From Datura wrightii (taxonomy: Eukaryota > Streptophyta > Magnoliopsida > Solanales > Solanaceae): a stretch of 64,000 bases of DNA. Both the position numbers and the translations under genes were made by a program. The notes beneath the pieces are model-generated. The model searched no databases and was not told where the DNA came from. It was given only the letters and a program-made list of their open reading frames with translations. Each line of letters begins with the position of its first letter. The first letter of the stretch is position 1. This document shows positions 13,041-23,706 of the stretch, piece by piece. Location: NCBI GenBank assembly GCA_035772735.1, contig JASDFA010000003.1:156067001-156131000 (forward strand). Reading direction: 5' to 3'.

Positions 13041-13448
13041 TCATATACCAATTAAAAATTCGTTCGGCCCCTAATGACGCTATGATATCGAGGCAGGGTT
13101 AAACAACTATCAAAAATTTTCTCTTACTCCTAGTCAGTGTTGGAGCTTGTTTAACTCCTTTTGTTTTCGGACTCTGGACCAATTATTTTTGGAACTCTTT
13201 TATTATTTCTATGTGTATTCAATAATTCTAGCGGGTCATAATTATTCATCTAGGTTTTAACCCAGAACCAAACGTCAATTTATGTTGTTACCCTTCCTTT
13301 GGTGTTATGAATATTTCCCTCTATATTCAAATGTCCTAGGTATTACTAATTTGTTGGACGACTTGGACCGATTGTTTTCGAAATGGTGGGGTTCTGCCGC
13401 AGAATCCCAACAGTCACTGCTTTTGACCGTCCGCTACAGCGAGTGGGT
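13041..13448. other. Internal remnant of the LTR element, unidentified
   Basis: Lies between the 3' LTR and the transposon-protein remnant. I do not recognise a PBS, a polypurine tract or a conserved retroviral domain here. Confidence 0.4.
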
Positions 13449-13957
13449 GGGGCCTTTTGATGGAGGAACCAGGTAAGGCTAATGAGTCCTGGGTGATGGA
13501 GTTTTATACTAACCTCCCCACCGTATCCTGGAGCTGAGATGAGCTGGTGGCTTACGTCAGGGGCATGCAGATTATCTTGACCCCTATTCTTAGCATGACA
13601 GATATTGAATAAAGGGACGACCAAGGGGGTACTGATTTGAGGGAAGCATAAAGGAAGACGCCGAAAGGTCCCTGCTGCTATAAATGACACTTTGGATCTG
13701 CTCAACCCTCCCGAGTCTAACCTGAAGGATCGTGACATACCCAGAAATGGGGAGTGGCTAGCGAACACTTTGATAGTAGAGGAGTGGAGGGCTACTACCA
13801 ATTGGGGCATTACTAGGATGGGTATCCAAAGTATTCACTTTACGGTTGAGGCCAGGAGAGGTGGCTCAATCTAGTGTCCCAGAGGATCCGCTCGTCCTCT
13901 AATATCACTGACGTAGCTTATCATCGGGCGTTGGTGGTGGCCGCCATTCCGAGTGGG
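13449..13957 (+). pseudogene. Degenerate 'putative plant transposon protein' (Transposase_32-type) domain
   Basis: Plus-strand coding remnant in several frames. Around 13465-13580 the translation contains EFYTNLPTVSW followed by YVRG, and around 13845-13950 it contains NLVSQRIRSSSNITDV and RALVVAA. This order (W-EFY-NLP, then RG, then RW-L--RI-P--N-TDV---RALVVA) is the pattern of the plant domain annotated in Pfam as Transposase_32, found in many copies in Solanaceae. Stop codons and at least one frameshift separate the blocks, so it is dead. It runs opposite to the LTRs that enclose it, so it may be captured or independently inserted sequence. The molecular function of the family is not known to me. 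Confidence 0.6.
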
Positions 13958-13962
13958 TGAGT

Positions 13963-16516
13963 GATGATTATCTCACTCCTAAATATCACATTAGGTGTAA
14001 TTGCTACTTCCATGTTCTTAAATCTCATCAAAGTTTATGGAAATGCTTTCATAAACCTATTCATTATTAAATTTCTTCAATCCGTCTCTCTCCATTTTCA
14101 TTGTAGTGAGTGCTTGGATCGCTGCAGTGGTCCCGCAACCATGGCTATTTGTCGGCTGCAGCGAATACCCAACAGTCAGTATCCGTTTTTTCCCAGATCC
14201 AGTTCTATTTATTCCTGCTGTAAAATTTCGTAGCACTACTATATCTCTGACCACTTCACTATAATTAACCAAGTATGTTTATTTCATTTATTAACCTATT
14301 TAACTATCTCTAGGATCTTCCAACCCTTCTTAGTGAGGTACATCAAACACTAAAGTCTACTCACTATCTCACCGTAATGTACTACCTTTTATTAAAACCC
14401 GTCATGCTATCTTTGGTAGCTCACAAGATCAAATTTAAACAAGACAAGCAATCACAAATACGGATTAAGTAATCTCAAGTATACACAAATGTCATCAAAA
14501 CATAATGAGGGAATCAATGTTCTCCAACATTAAAATATATGCATATACCTGACTTCATACCACGAAAATGTCATAAAATATCATACCTAAACCATGTAGC
14601 CATAGACAATATTTATGTTTCTTACCTCAAACCCAATTCGTGTCAGTATATCCTGTTTTCCACTTATATTTCTAGTACCTTTCTGTATCTGCAGTCGTAT
14701 GTATCTCAACCCATACCCGCATAATCTCTACCTCACAATCATACCATCGGTGATATGCCAGTCATAGGCCTCTGTCATATCACTGTTCACACATGTCCGG
14801 GGGTCTTATATTTTCCCTTCCAGTCATGACCTACAGGGGACTCTAGAAATCCATGTACTATACACCCAGCCGTATGAAACATTCATCATACCTATCTGTG
14901 TACTCACTTGTACCTAGCCGCATGGTTCTTTAGCCATACTTATTTGTGTACTCACTCATACCGCTCACCCGGATGCTCACCTCGGGCACGAGCACTTGGG
15001 TGTCCAATTCTTATTTGGAATATGTTTGAATTAACTTGTTCATCTGAGTTTCTTCCCTTCGGCCATAGACCTCTCATTCACCATTACATCAATGACTTCC
15101 TTTCGTATTAGCCATCATCTCAGTCATACATTCATTTGATTTTAATTCGCCCCTCAATCTCGGGACGCATAATGTAACACACACATAACAAATCATCACA
15201 CGACAAGAACTACACATTCACCGCAACAAGTACAATCCCTTGAATTTAAAACAACCTCATGTCCAAAAAATAGGAAATAACAGTTATTTTAACATATTAT
15301 AGGACCTCCGACTTGGCCCGCTCACTGGTCTGGGGTCCGCTGTAGCGACATCTTTGTCGTTACAGCAGTCTCGCTACAGTGGTATACTACCTGCTGCTGT
15401 GGTACTGATGGAAGTACTGCGACTAGTCTTTATTTTTGTTTCTTTAGCGCTTCACTCCTTTATATTGACCATAATGGAAACAACGTCACGTCAAGCTCAC
15501 TTCAGCAACTAACTTACCACAATGTCACCGTTGATGCTAACAACAATCATCAATCCAGACAGCACGATACCAACCACAGCACATTCAAGTAATTATGTGA
15601 GGGGTTACTATCCTACGCCACTCACTTCATCTCATGCTCAAACATAGCTATAACTTATTAATCAGTTTGTTAATCACATCTCCTACACAAGGTTTGCATG
15701 ATTTACCCATCCAAGATTTTGATTCAAAAGAAAGAAGAAGCCCATATTTATACCCGAGAATTATCTGTCAATGACACCCGAAAGTTAATCTCCTCAATAA
15801 TGTTTGACTCAATGCATATCCTAGAACATTAACCCATTTATTGGTTGAAATATTTCCCCTAGGATTGTTTCTCATTATGAGCTTTCATCACCCCTCTTCT
15901 AATACACTTGTTCTTATGTTTTCACTGATTCTAATTAATAGACCACAACATAGTTAAAAGTACAATCCTACTCATCGAAAACATATAAATCATACTCATG
16001 TATATGTTTATCTAACCAAAGAAAGTGAGTAAATCATAGCCTACCTGGGCACCAAACTATCGTCCCGATTGTCCTCGACTGCAGCTACACCGTTCTTTTG
16101 ATTTTCTCGCGAGAGATCCTAGCTATGGAGGTCGAATCTCTACCTCTTGGATCCTTTTGTTTTCCCAAAAGTCTATTTTCTGTTATTAGACGTTTTTAAT
16201 AAGTCCTCCTCAAGGACTAGATTTTTGAAATCCTAATCAGAATGGGATTGCGAATTTTTGGTCCGTTGCAGCAGTTTCGCTGTGGCGGAAATCATCCGCT
16301 GCAGCGGACACCCTTCTTGCTGCAGCGGTTTCGCTTGTGGCGGAAATCATCCCTCCACGGCGGACACCCGCTTGGGTCCATCCGATTGCGGCTTTGCCCA
16401 CTCGAATTGCTCTCCATATGCCCTTCGTTTCCCGGAGATTTATGACAAATCTCTAAAAAATTAAATTTGCCCATTTATTTGATCGGAATGCTATAACGGT
16501 CGAGCGGATCGTTACA
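13963..16516 (-). repeat. 5' LTR of the 10087-16516 element, 3'-truncated
   Basis: About 2.55 kb, colinear with 10531-13040. Homology starts abruptly at GATTATCTCACTCCT, so roughly 450 bp of the LTR 3' end and the adjacent PBS are missing. The intact LTR start, read on the minus strand, is TGTAACGATCCGCTCGACC at 16516. It contains a perfect 14-bp palindrome TCCGCTGCAGCGGA at 16295-16308. Confidence 0.8.
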
Positions 16517-17003
16517 ATTACCCCAATCCTTGACAAGTTTCTTTGAAGAACTGATATTACCCATTGAATTTAGATCCAAAAAAGTATAAATATTTTTTAA
16601 AATATTTTTTTTGTAGAAACCCTTATTCCAACTGCAGGATAAAGATCCTCAAAACCCTATTTTTTTTGTGGAGAAAAGGCACACATAATTAACATACAGA
16701 TATACGGTGGGATACTATTTACCAATTTGAAGATTTACTATTATAATGAATAACGAAGAGAATTTAGGGAGAAGATAGTGCCACGACTTTTGATCACCCT
16801 CTAGTGAGTTCTTCACAGGAATATAATAATATTTTTCTACCCAAACTTTCATACAAAAAGGTGAACATGGACATAGTACTTACCACACTTAGATAATTAT
16901 TTTTGTTCTCTTTTTCTTGTAGTCTTGTAGAGCTTAAGTAGCCTTTAAACATACATCAAAAGAGAAAAAGAAACCTTTTAATTGTTAAGTAAGTTTGGGG
17001 TCC
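16517..17003 (+). repeat. Dispersed duplication, copy A, part 2
   Basis: Colinear with 58296-58770; shared blocks include GGGAGAAGATAGTG, TCTAGTGAGTTCTTCACA and GAGCTTAAGTA. It ends at TTTGGGGTCC, where copy B jumps to sequence matching 19934. I see no gene in it. Confidence 0.85.
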
Positions 17004-19933
17004 TACTTGGGGAAGGGGCTGCATTCTTATTAACTTCTTACCACATGATTTTCTTATTATATGCAGTATATTAGAAACAAAATTATAAGTATTTTAACAT
17101 ACCTTAAACTTAAAGAAATCTTGAATTTTTCACCAACCCTAATGGGTAAGTGGTGCAGCTGTTTTGAAGACAAGAAGAGAGAAGACAGAGCTTGGAGAAA
17201 CTTTGAGATTTATGCTAAGTAATATGTTGTATATTTGATCAACATTTGATCCTTAGATGAGGGCCTTTGGCCACCTTTTTTTAACTACAATTTGGATCCA
17301 ATTTTGGACCAAATTTACCTTCATTTTGGGGTTTCAATGAGTTAATTTGATGGCTGCATTTTGTGCTCATTTTGGGCGCCACACTTTGATCAAAATTGGT
17401 GGGTATACTTATTTTGCGCCAAATTTAGTATCACTTTATTGATCCAACTTTGAGTTTTATTTAGAGCCACCATTAGGTCCATTAATTCACGTAGGTGTTG
17501 TACCTAATTGGCCCTTATAACTTGGTTCATTTAGCATTAGTAGCTAATGCACCTGCATGCCATCTATTAGTTTAAATAAGTTAAGAAAGAACCTTACTTA
17601 GTTTATCTCATTTTTCAAATCATCGTCCTTATATTTTAACTTACCACACTCATACACATTTGGTCATTTTAAACTCTCGATCTAAATATCACCTCGTCAT
17701 CTCGATCTTAACTACTTTCGTCGATGGTAACTAAGTTATATAGGTACTGAAAAGTAGGGGGATATTACACCTCCATTTCCTTGCTGAGGGGAGAAATTAT
17801 TTTTTTGTTTCAAGAAAAAAGATAAGAATAATAATCTCTGTTACTCACACTTTTCGCCTTTTATTTTATTTTTGCTTGCCGGGTATAATCTGGATAATTC
17901 TAGCTTCTCGTGAAAGGTTAAGCCTTCGATGAATCGACTCCCAAATCTCAGTATGTTGCTCCAAAACATGTAATATTCGACCTCTCTTCCTTCTCGATTT
18001 CTGTTTGTTCAAGATTTCTGTGTAGATTTAAGTTATTTATATGTCCGAAATCTAGTACATTTTATTTTCTTCTATCATTTGTTCTATTTACAGATCAGAT
18101 TTGTAATGTGCGTCTATCTTAGGTACATGTATATCATGTGTTGCGTTTGATTCGAAATTCAATAATTGTTAATTTATTACGATCTGCTCGATCTCTATTT
18201 AAGTATAAAATTTTTATTTACAAATAGATTTTAATTTGTGATGTGCGCCTAACTTTTTTTTTATTTCTCATTCGGTGTTTGAATTTACTTGAGATTTGAT
18301 TAAATTTGGATACATTGCAAAGTATATTTCCGGGAGTGGCACACTCAACAAGATTTTTACCATTTCTAAAAATTAGAACTCAAGACCTCTAATTAAGGGT
18401 GGAGAAATCTCAATCATTCCGCTGTAACTCAATGCTTAATTTAGATATGCATTATATATTGCCCTCTTGCCACTAATTAAAGTCGTGAGACAATTTACTT
18501 AGGAGAATTAAATTATATTAATACACTATAAAGATGACAGTGAGATCGACCATTGAAATAAGTTCGTTTGATTATTATAAAAGGGGCTATAATGATGAAA
18601 ACTGAAACTGATACTTCATGTGTGAGATTAAGCACGAAAAATTTAATGGTAATATATGTGGGATTAGAGAGGAAGTGAAATCCAACTGAAAAGTTTGGTA
18701 ACACTAGTAAGAAGATTAGATTGTTTAGTAGTTGGTTAGAGTTATGCGGATATTAGTTTTGCAGATTTCTAAATTGTAAATTAATACAGTATTAATTTCC
18801 TATATGAATAATTTACTTCTAACTAGATACCAAACGTGGTATTACTAATGAAAAATTTAATACCTACATAATTCTCCATCAAATCTACTGCCAAATGACC
18901 CCTACAAGTATAAAAGAATCAGCTTAACATGAATACATATTTAAAGTTGGTTGGTTTTATGTAATGTTCGTTTTTCTTTTTCCCTGTGGCCATTCAAAGG
19001 AAAAAAGTTGTCTGCGGTAGCAAATTCAAAAATCATGAATTTAAAAATACAAGTTTTGGCCAAATGACTTGAAACGTTGGGTTCATAATCTTTTCTGTGT
19101 GTAAATATAATTTGTTTTGTTAAGTTACTGAACATATAAAATATTTTTCTTATTTATAAAATATAATAAATATATTATAAAATATAATATATTTATTTAA
19201 TTAAAAAAAATTATTTTTCTTCTCCTCCTCTTTCTTCTCCTCCGGCTTCTTCTTTTCTTTATTTCTTCCTTCTTCTTTATTTCTTTAATTTATTTAAAAA
19301 AAAATTAAATTAAAAACTCGAATTCCCATTGATGATTTTTAAAAAAGAAAAATAAACTATTTTCGTTCTCCTTCTCCTCCTCCTCCTCCCTCTTCTTTAT
19401 TTCTTCCTTCTTCTTTATTTCTCCCATTTATCAATTTTTTCTTTATAAATTAAAATCTCGAGTTTCACCGTTGATAAATTTTTGAATCTTCAAAGTTAAT
19501 TTTTGTTTAAAAAAATTAAAATTATTTCAGATTGGATGTAATTTTAAAATTTTAGAAACATCTTAGGGAGTTTATATCGCATATTTAGAATGAATTGGTA
19601 CATATTTGATGTAATTTCGAATAAAATTTCAGATTCAATCTCGAATTCTACCATGGATGAAGCTTGAAGCTTCAAAATTGAAACTTGGGGTTGAAAAATT
19701 AAATAATTTTGAAATGGATCTGGTTTCAAAAATTAGAAAACATCTTGGAGAGCTTATATATCAAATTTAGAATGAATTAATGTAGATTTGATGCGGTTTT
19801 GAATAAAATTATATTAAAGTTGTATAAATTTAGGTTTATGTTATTGTGATCGTATTAAATTTGTATGAAGATGAATACAATGTTTGTTTTAGATGTATTA
19901 AATTTTTAAAAATATAGTATAAACTATTATACA
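17004..19933. other. 2.9-kb segment present only in copy A
   Basis: Absent from copy B, where the two flanks are joined at 58770/58771. It contains a possible LTR fragment (17100-17769), TC-rich low-complexity tracts at 19215-19265 and 19375-19425, and otherwise AT-rich DNA. I see no ORF with a known domain. There is no clear target-site duplication, so a deletion in B is at least as likely as an insertion in A. Confidence 0.65.
17100..17769 (-). mobile_element. Possible LTR fragment
   Basis: On the minus strand, 17769 leftward reads TGTAATATCCCCCTACTTTT, which looks like the start of a gypsy LTR of the TGTAAYAYCCC type. The other end and a duplication are not visible, so the left coordinate is only a guess. 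Confidence 0.3.
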
Positions 19934-21480
19934 AACTTTATATTATTAGATACATATTTCATACCGAATTTGAGCATATTTTAAGCCTTAAGCGAGATAT
20001 ACACATTATATATTAATTTTATACAATTTTTATATACAAAATTTTGAGGAAGATATTTTATACTATTTTTATGCACAAAAGTAGGAGCGAATTTTTTTTA
20101 AAAAAAGAAAACTGATGTTATGTTTTATAAACTGAAAAATCTTGGTATATTTTGTAATATTAAGTAAATATATACATATATGAAATTTACCTTTTTTTTG
20201 GATATTTCCAAAAAATATACATTCTAATATAAAATATTACATTCACATAACCATATCTTTTATTGACACTCACATAGCCAAAAAAAATTCACAACAATGT
20301 TTCTTCATACATGTATACAACTTTATATAATATTATACAATATCATGCAACATTATACATCTATTGTAGACAATATATTAATTTATATAAAATTGTTCAA
20401 AAATATATAATAGTGTATAAAAAAGTATTTGTACAAACACTTTTACATGATTATATAAAATTATACAAACTTAAACAAAATTGATATATTATCAACTAAT
20501 TCACTATGAATAACTAATTTATACTTTTTTATGCAATACTATTTCAAATCAGCAAAATAAAAGGACCAAGAAATTAAAGAAACAACACTTAATTCTTTAT
20601 CGTTATTTACTTTTTCATAAATCTAAGATATGAAAAAGAATACCCACAAAGATATATAAAAAGACAAATAACCACAAAAATAAGAAGAAATAGTAGTAGT
20701 AGTAGTTCACTATCAATTGGCACAAGCAAATGAATTGTGACTTTTCTAATACTTGTTGAGAATTTTGAATTAAAATCAATTTTCCCGAAACTCCGAAGCA
20801 AATCGAAAGAAGATTTTTCAAACCTAAAATATTTTTGTTGCAAATAATGTTTTGCTAAATTCGGGTTTCAATTTTCAAGGGTTTATTAAATAACTTAAGT
20901 GATTAATATATTTTCTAAAAGTTATTAAATAAACCCGATTCATAAATTTAAAATTGAATTAATATGTCTAACTCAAAGATTAAACCTAGATATTATAAAA
21001 CTTTTTAAGGTAATAACCATTTGTTATAAATTTAGACAAATTATAAATTGATTCACTAGTTGAATTAATGAAATAATTGAAGTGCTAAATAAATTATTTC
21101 ACAATAAACCCTCCAAAATCTCCTTTTTAAACAAGTTATACCTATTTTAGCTAAAATTTATTTTAAATTCGCTAGTTATCATATTTGCAAATTTTTTAAA
21201 GTGCTTAACACCTTTTTTAGATAATAACCAGAACCCTTACTCGTTCTTTGATTTTGTTAAAGGTTTTTCCTAAATACCTCTTTAAAACATAATTTTCTAA
21301 TTTTCATGAATAATTAGGTGATGATTCTGTGTCTTTAACAAATAGCCAAGTTATGAAATATTTTTAACGAGTTTAAAAATGGATCATAACAATGATCCTA
21401 GTATCCTAATACATATGTGTATGTATTTGATATTTTCTTTTTGTTTCCGGTCGGATTTTTGTGCTTCTTTTCCCTTTTTT
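19934..21480 (+). repeat. Dispersed duplication, copy A, part 3
   Basis: Colinear with 58771 to about 60350. It includes a short (GTA)n run near 20693-20707 that is longer in copy B (about 59560-59581). Minus-strand ORFs at 20607-20843 and 59489-59749 share wording in both copies, but they contain a microsatellite-encoded Leu/Tyr run and differ by frameshifts, so I do not call a gene. Confidence 0.85.
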
Positions 21481-21642
21481 GCGGAGTCGAATTTGTTGAT
21501 TCTCGTATACGAGGATATTAAATGGGATATATCAAACTTGCATGCCCAGTAACCCATGTGTGGTATTTAAAACGTCTTCCTAGTTATATTGCGAATCTTT
21601 TAGATAAACCTCTTAAAGAATTAGAAGGCCTAGTATACTGCA
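21481..21642 (+). pseudogene. rpoC1: Nuclear plastid DNA: rpoC1 fragment (beta' subunit, N-terminal part)
   Basis: Translation on the plus strand gives GVEFVDSRIRGY, a stop, then MGYIKLACPVTHVWYLKRLP and KPLKELEGLVYC. This is the highly conserved N-terminal region of the plastid RNA polymerase beta' subunit. Only about 54 codons are present, with an in-frame stop, and the similarity breaks off at about 21642. In the plastid the product is part of the PEP polymerase; here it is a dead nuclear copy. It starts exactly where homology to copy B stops. Confidence 0.9.
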
Positions 21643-21837
21643 ATGTGTGATTTGATCGAAATTCTTATTTTACAGACTCGGAAGGAGAAACTGTCATCCC
21701 AGTCAATCCTATTGGGATGCCTTGGACCTGACATGTCACTTGGAAAGAGTGACATGAAGCTCAGAATTGGGGTGTAGTCAATACTCCCAAATAAAAAAGG
21801 GAATTGATCTATGGTTGATTTCATAACAAATCAAATA
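21643..21837. other. Unidentified middle piece of the plastid mosaic
   Basis: 195 bp between two rpoC1 fragments, also absent from copy B. Base composition resembles plastid spacer DNA, but I could not name the source. The minus-strand ORF at 21630-21824 has no known domain. Confidence 0.5.
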
Positions 21838-22100
21838 AAGAGGAATCCATATCGATGTAATGAAAGTGAAGGACCCACGATAATGACAGAACGTCCTGAA
21901 TAATCGACTCGTTTGCCAAGCAGCGTCTCACGAAATCTTCCCTCTTTACCTTCAATTACATCAGAAAATGACTTGTAAACTTTATTATGACTGTCCCTCA
22001 TCAGTTGTCCCTGGATTCCATTATCAAGAAGTGTATCCACGACTTCTTGTACTAATTTCTCCTGACGCATTACTAATTCTCCTAGCGTAGATCTACTTGA
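21838..22100 (-). pseudogene. rpoC1: Nuclear plastid DNA: second rpoC1 fragment, inverted
   Basis: The minus strand encodes EKLVQEVVDTLLDNGIQGQ, then FSDVIEGKEGRFRETLLGKR and VDYSGRSVIIVGPSLSLHR. This is the mid-region of plastid rpoC1, about 200 codons downstream of the first fragment and in opposite orientation. Upstream it begins at SRSTLGELVM. A few substitutions are visible relative to the usual plastid wording (for example GIQGQLMRDS). It is too short to function and lacks the catalytic DFDGD region. Confidence 0.93.
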
Positions 22101-22231
22101 TATTCTTGTTATTGCTTCGACTCATATTCCCCAAAAAGTGGATCCTGCTCTAATAGCTCCGAATAAATTAAATACGTGCATTAAGATACAAAGACTTCTT
22201 ATTCCACAACAATGAAAGCACTTTTTCACTT
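22101..22231 (+). pseudogene. ycf2: Nuclear plastid DNA: ycf2 fragment
   Basis: The plus strand encodes ILVIASTHIPQKVDPALIAP then NKLNTCIKIQRLLIPQQ, wording typical of the AAA-type region of plastid Ycf2. The next codon is TGA where an Arg codon (CGA) is expected, then KHFFT. Similarity ends in a T-rich stretch shared with copy B. In the plastid, ycf2 lies in the inverted repeat, far from rpoC1, so the two joined pieces are not neighbours in any plastid genome I know. Confidence 0.85.
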
Positions 22232-22497
22232 TTTTATAGACCTATTTTTCTGATATATAATTGGGCCTTATGCCCATTTTGAAACTAAATATAGAGACAT
22301 TTATTAATATGATACGAATATGGCTACTTAACACGTCGAAAATGCCAAGTCACTTTTGAATTGGACAGATCACAAGTTTTAGGAGCATTCTGTTTTGAAG
22401 GAAAACGTAATTAGGCCAGATCACAAGCACTATTCCATTCATTTTCTGTTACTAATCTATTAATTTTCTATTTTGATTAGTAAGTTGTTAAATTGAT
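22232..22497 (+). repeat. Dispersed duplication, copy A, part 4
   Basis: Colinear with about 60357-60451 and 62959-63128. It holds the uninterrupted site GGCTACTTAACAC (ACTTA at 22326-22330), into which the solo LTR inserted in copy B. Confidence 0.85.
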
Positions 22498-22969
22498 TTG
22501 TAAAAATACCAACAATTCCTTAGAGTTTGGTCATGCAAGTGAAGATTGGAAAATCAAAATTAATAGGACCTCGTTAGACAGCCAATGAGGTTCTTTACAA
22601 TTTTTTTAATTTTTTCTGCATGTTAAAAGTAAAAAAAATATATTAATGAAACCTCGTTGGCTTCAATATTTTTTTTAAAAAAATATTAATAGAACCTTGT
22701 TGCCTCAACAACGAGATGTCCGTTTTGGTTAACTCTAAAACCAACTGCCCATTTTTAAATTTTTTAATTTTTTTTAAATCTATTTCGATGCCGGACTCTC
22801 TGCTTTCCTGTAATCTTATTAACAAGTTTTCCCCCTCTTTTAGTCCTTTTAAATTTGTTTTCCTTCCTTTTTCTCACATGTTAACGACTAATGAGTGACT
22901 AATTCACATTATCTATTGACATATTTAGTACCACTACTAATTAGATAGGCACTAGGCACCTTTCGAGCA

Positions 22970-23017
<48 letters not shown>

Positions 23018-23706
23018 TGATGGTGCATTTTACTTATTAAATAAAGAGTGAAAGATGAAAAATATATTTTGAAGTATCACATTATTTTGAGTTTTATATT
23101 TGAATTATCAGGTGTATGGGTTTTTTACGTGAACTATCACTAAATATTTATCGAAACACATCTCAATTATCAGTTGTTCACTTTTTCTACCTGAAATATC
23201 ACCATTCTTCAAATAGGAAAAATGAATAACTATATTTAAGATATGTTTTAATAAACATCGGTGATAATTCAGATAAAAAACTCACACACTTAATAGTTTA
23301 GGTACGAAACTTTCAAAAATTATGATACTCCAAAATGTATTTTTTTATCATTAACTCCTAAATAAATGAACTACTTCGTAATCAAATCAAACAAATATAT
23401 GTTCTATAAGAGTTGTCTTTAAAATGCTCACTTTTTTAGCAGAAGTTCACGGCGCTGCCAAGCCATGAAAAAGAATATCTTACAAGATTGTAAGATAAAA
23501 TTATGTATAATAGACATAACTTAGTTTGAGTTTTTCTTTTTGCACGTAATGAGAGCTTAATGCGTTAAATGATCCTTTTTTTAATAAAAAGAAAAATTGA
23601 TTAGAATTTACTAGATGCATCTCGTTTCTCACTTTTTTTTTCTTGTATATTAAAAATCTAACTATATTAATTTCTTAATTTCTTCCATAAACACATATTT
23701 CAAATT
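22498..23706. other. Intergenic DNA, no gene recognised
   Basis: AT-rich. Near 22566-22720 the phrase ACCTCGTT with variants occurs three times in loose direct repeats. An (AT)n tract is listed separately. The last nine bases (23698-23706, TTTCAAATT) are the left duplication of the next element. Confidence 0.55.
22972..23016. repeat. (AT)n microsatellite
   Basis: About 22 AT units. Confidence 0.95.

Larger units (their letters stand above)
10087..16516 (-). mobile_element. LTR retrotransposon derivative, internally deleted, TSD ATTAC
   Basis: A 6430-bp insertion that begins TGTCATCGCCC and ends GGATCGTTACA, flanked by ATTAC at 10082-10086 and 16517-16521. The same locus in copy B (58296-58300) has one ATTAC and no insert, which fixes both ends. 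In minus-strand sense it holds a 5' LTR lacking its last 450 bp or so (16516 down to 13963), about 920 bp of internal sequence and a 3' LTR (13040 down to 10087). The LTR family is the one seen in plus orientation at 54369-57991 and 63604-64000. No intact polyprotein remains; the only recognisable internal coding remnant is on the opposite strand (13449-13957). Confidence 0.85.

Noticed and set aside
13346..13810. 154-codon minus-strand ORF
   Set aside because: Shadow of the plus-strand Transposase_32-type remnant; no recognisable domain of its own.
17929..17973. Short ATG frame (MNRLPNLSMLLQNM) followed by intron-like T-rich sequence, possibly the 5' end of a gene
   Set aside because: Only 14 codons, no second exon and no recognised protein; too little to call.
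20607..20843. Minus-strand ORF with a Leu/Tyr-rich stretch, similar to 59489-59749
   Set aside because: The similarity comes from the duplicated DNA; the frames differ by indels and the hydrophobic run is encoded by a (GTA)n microsatellite.
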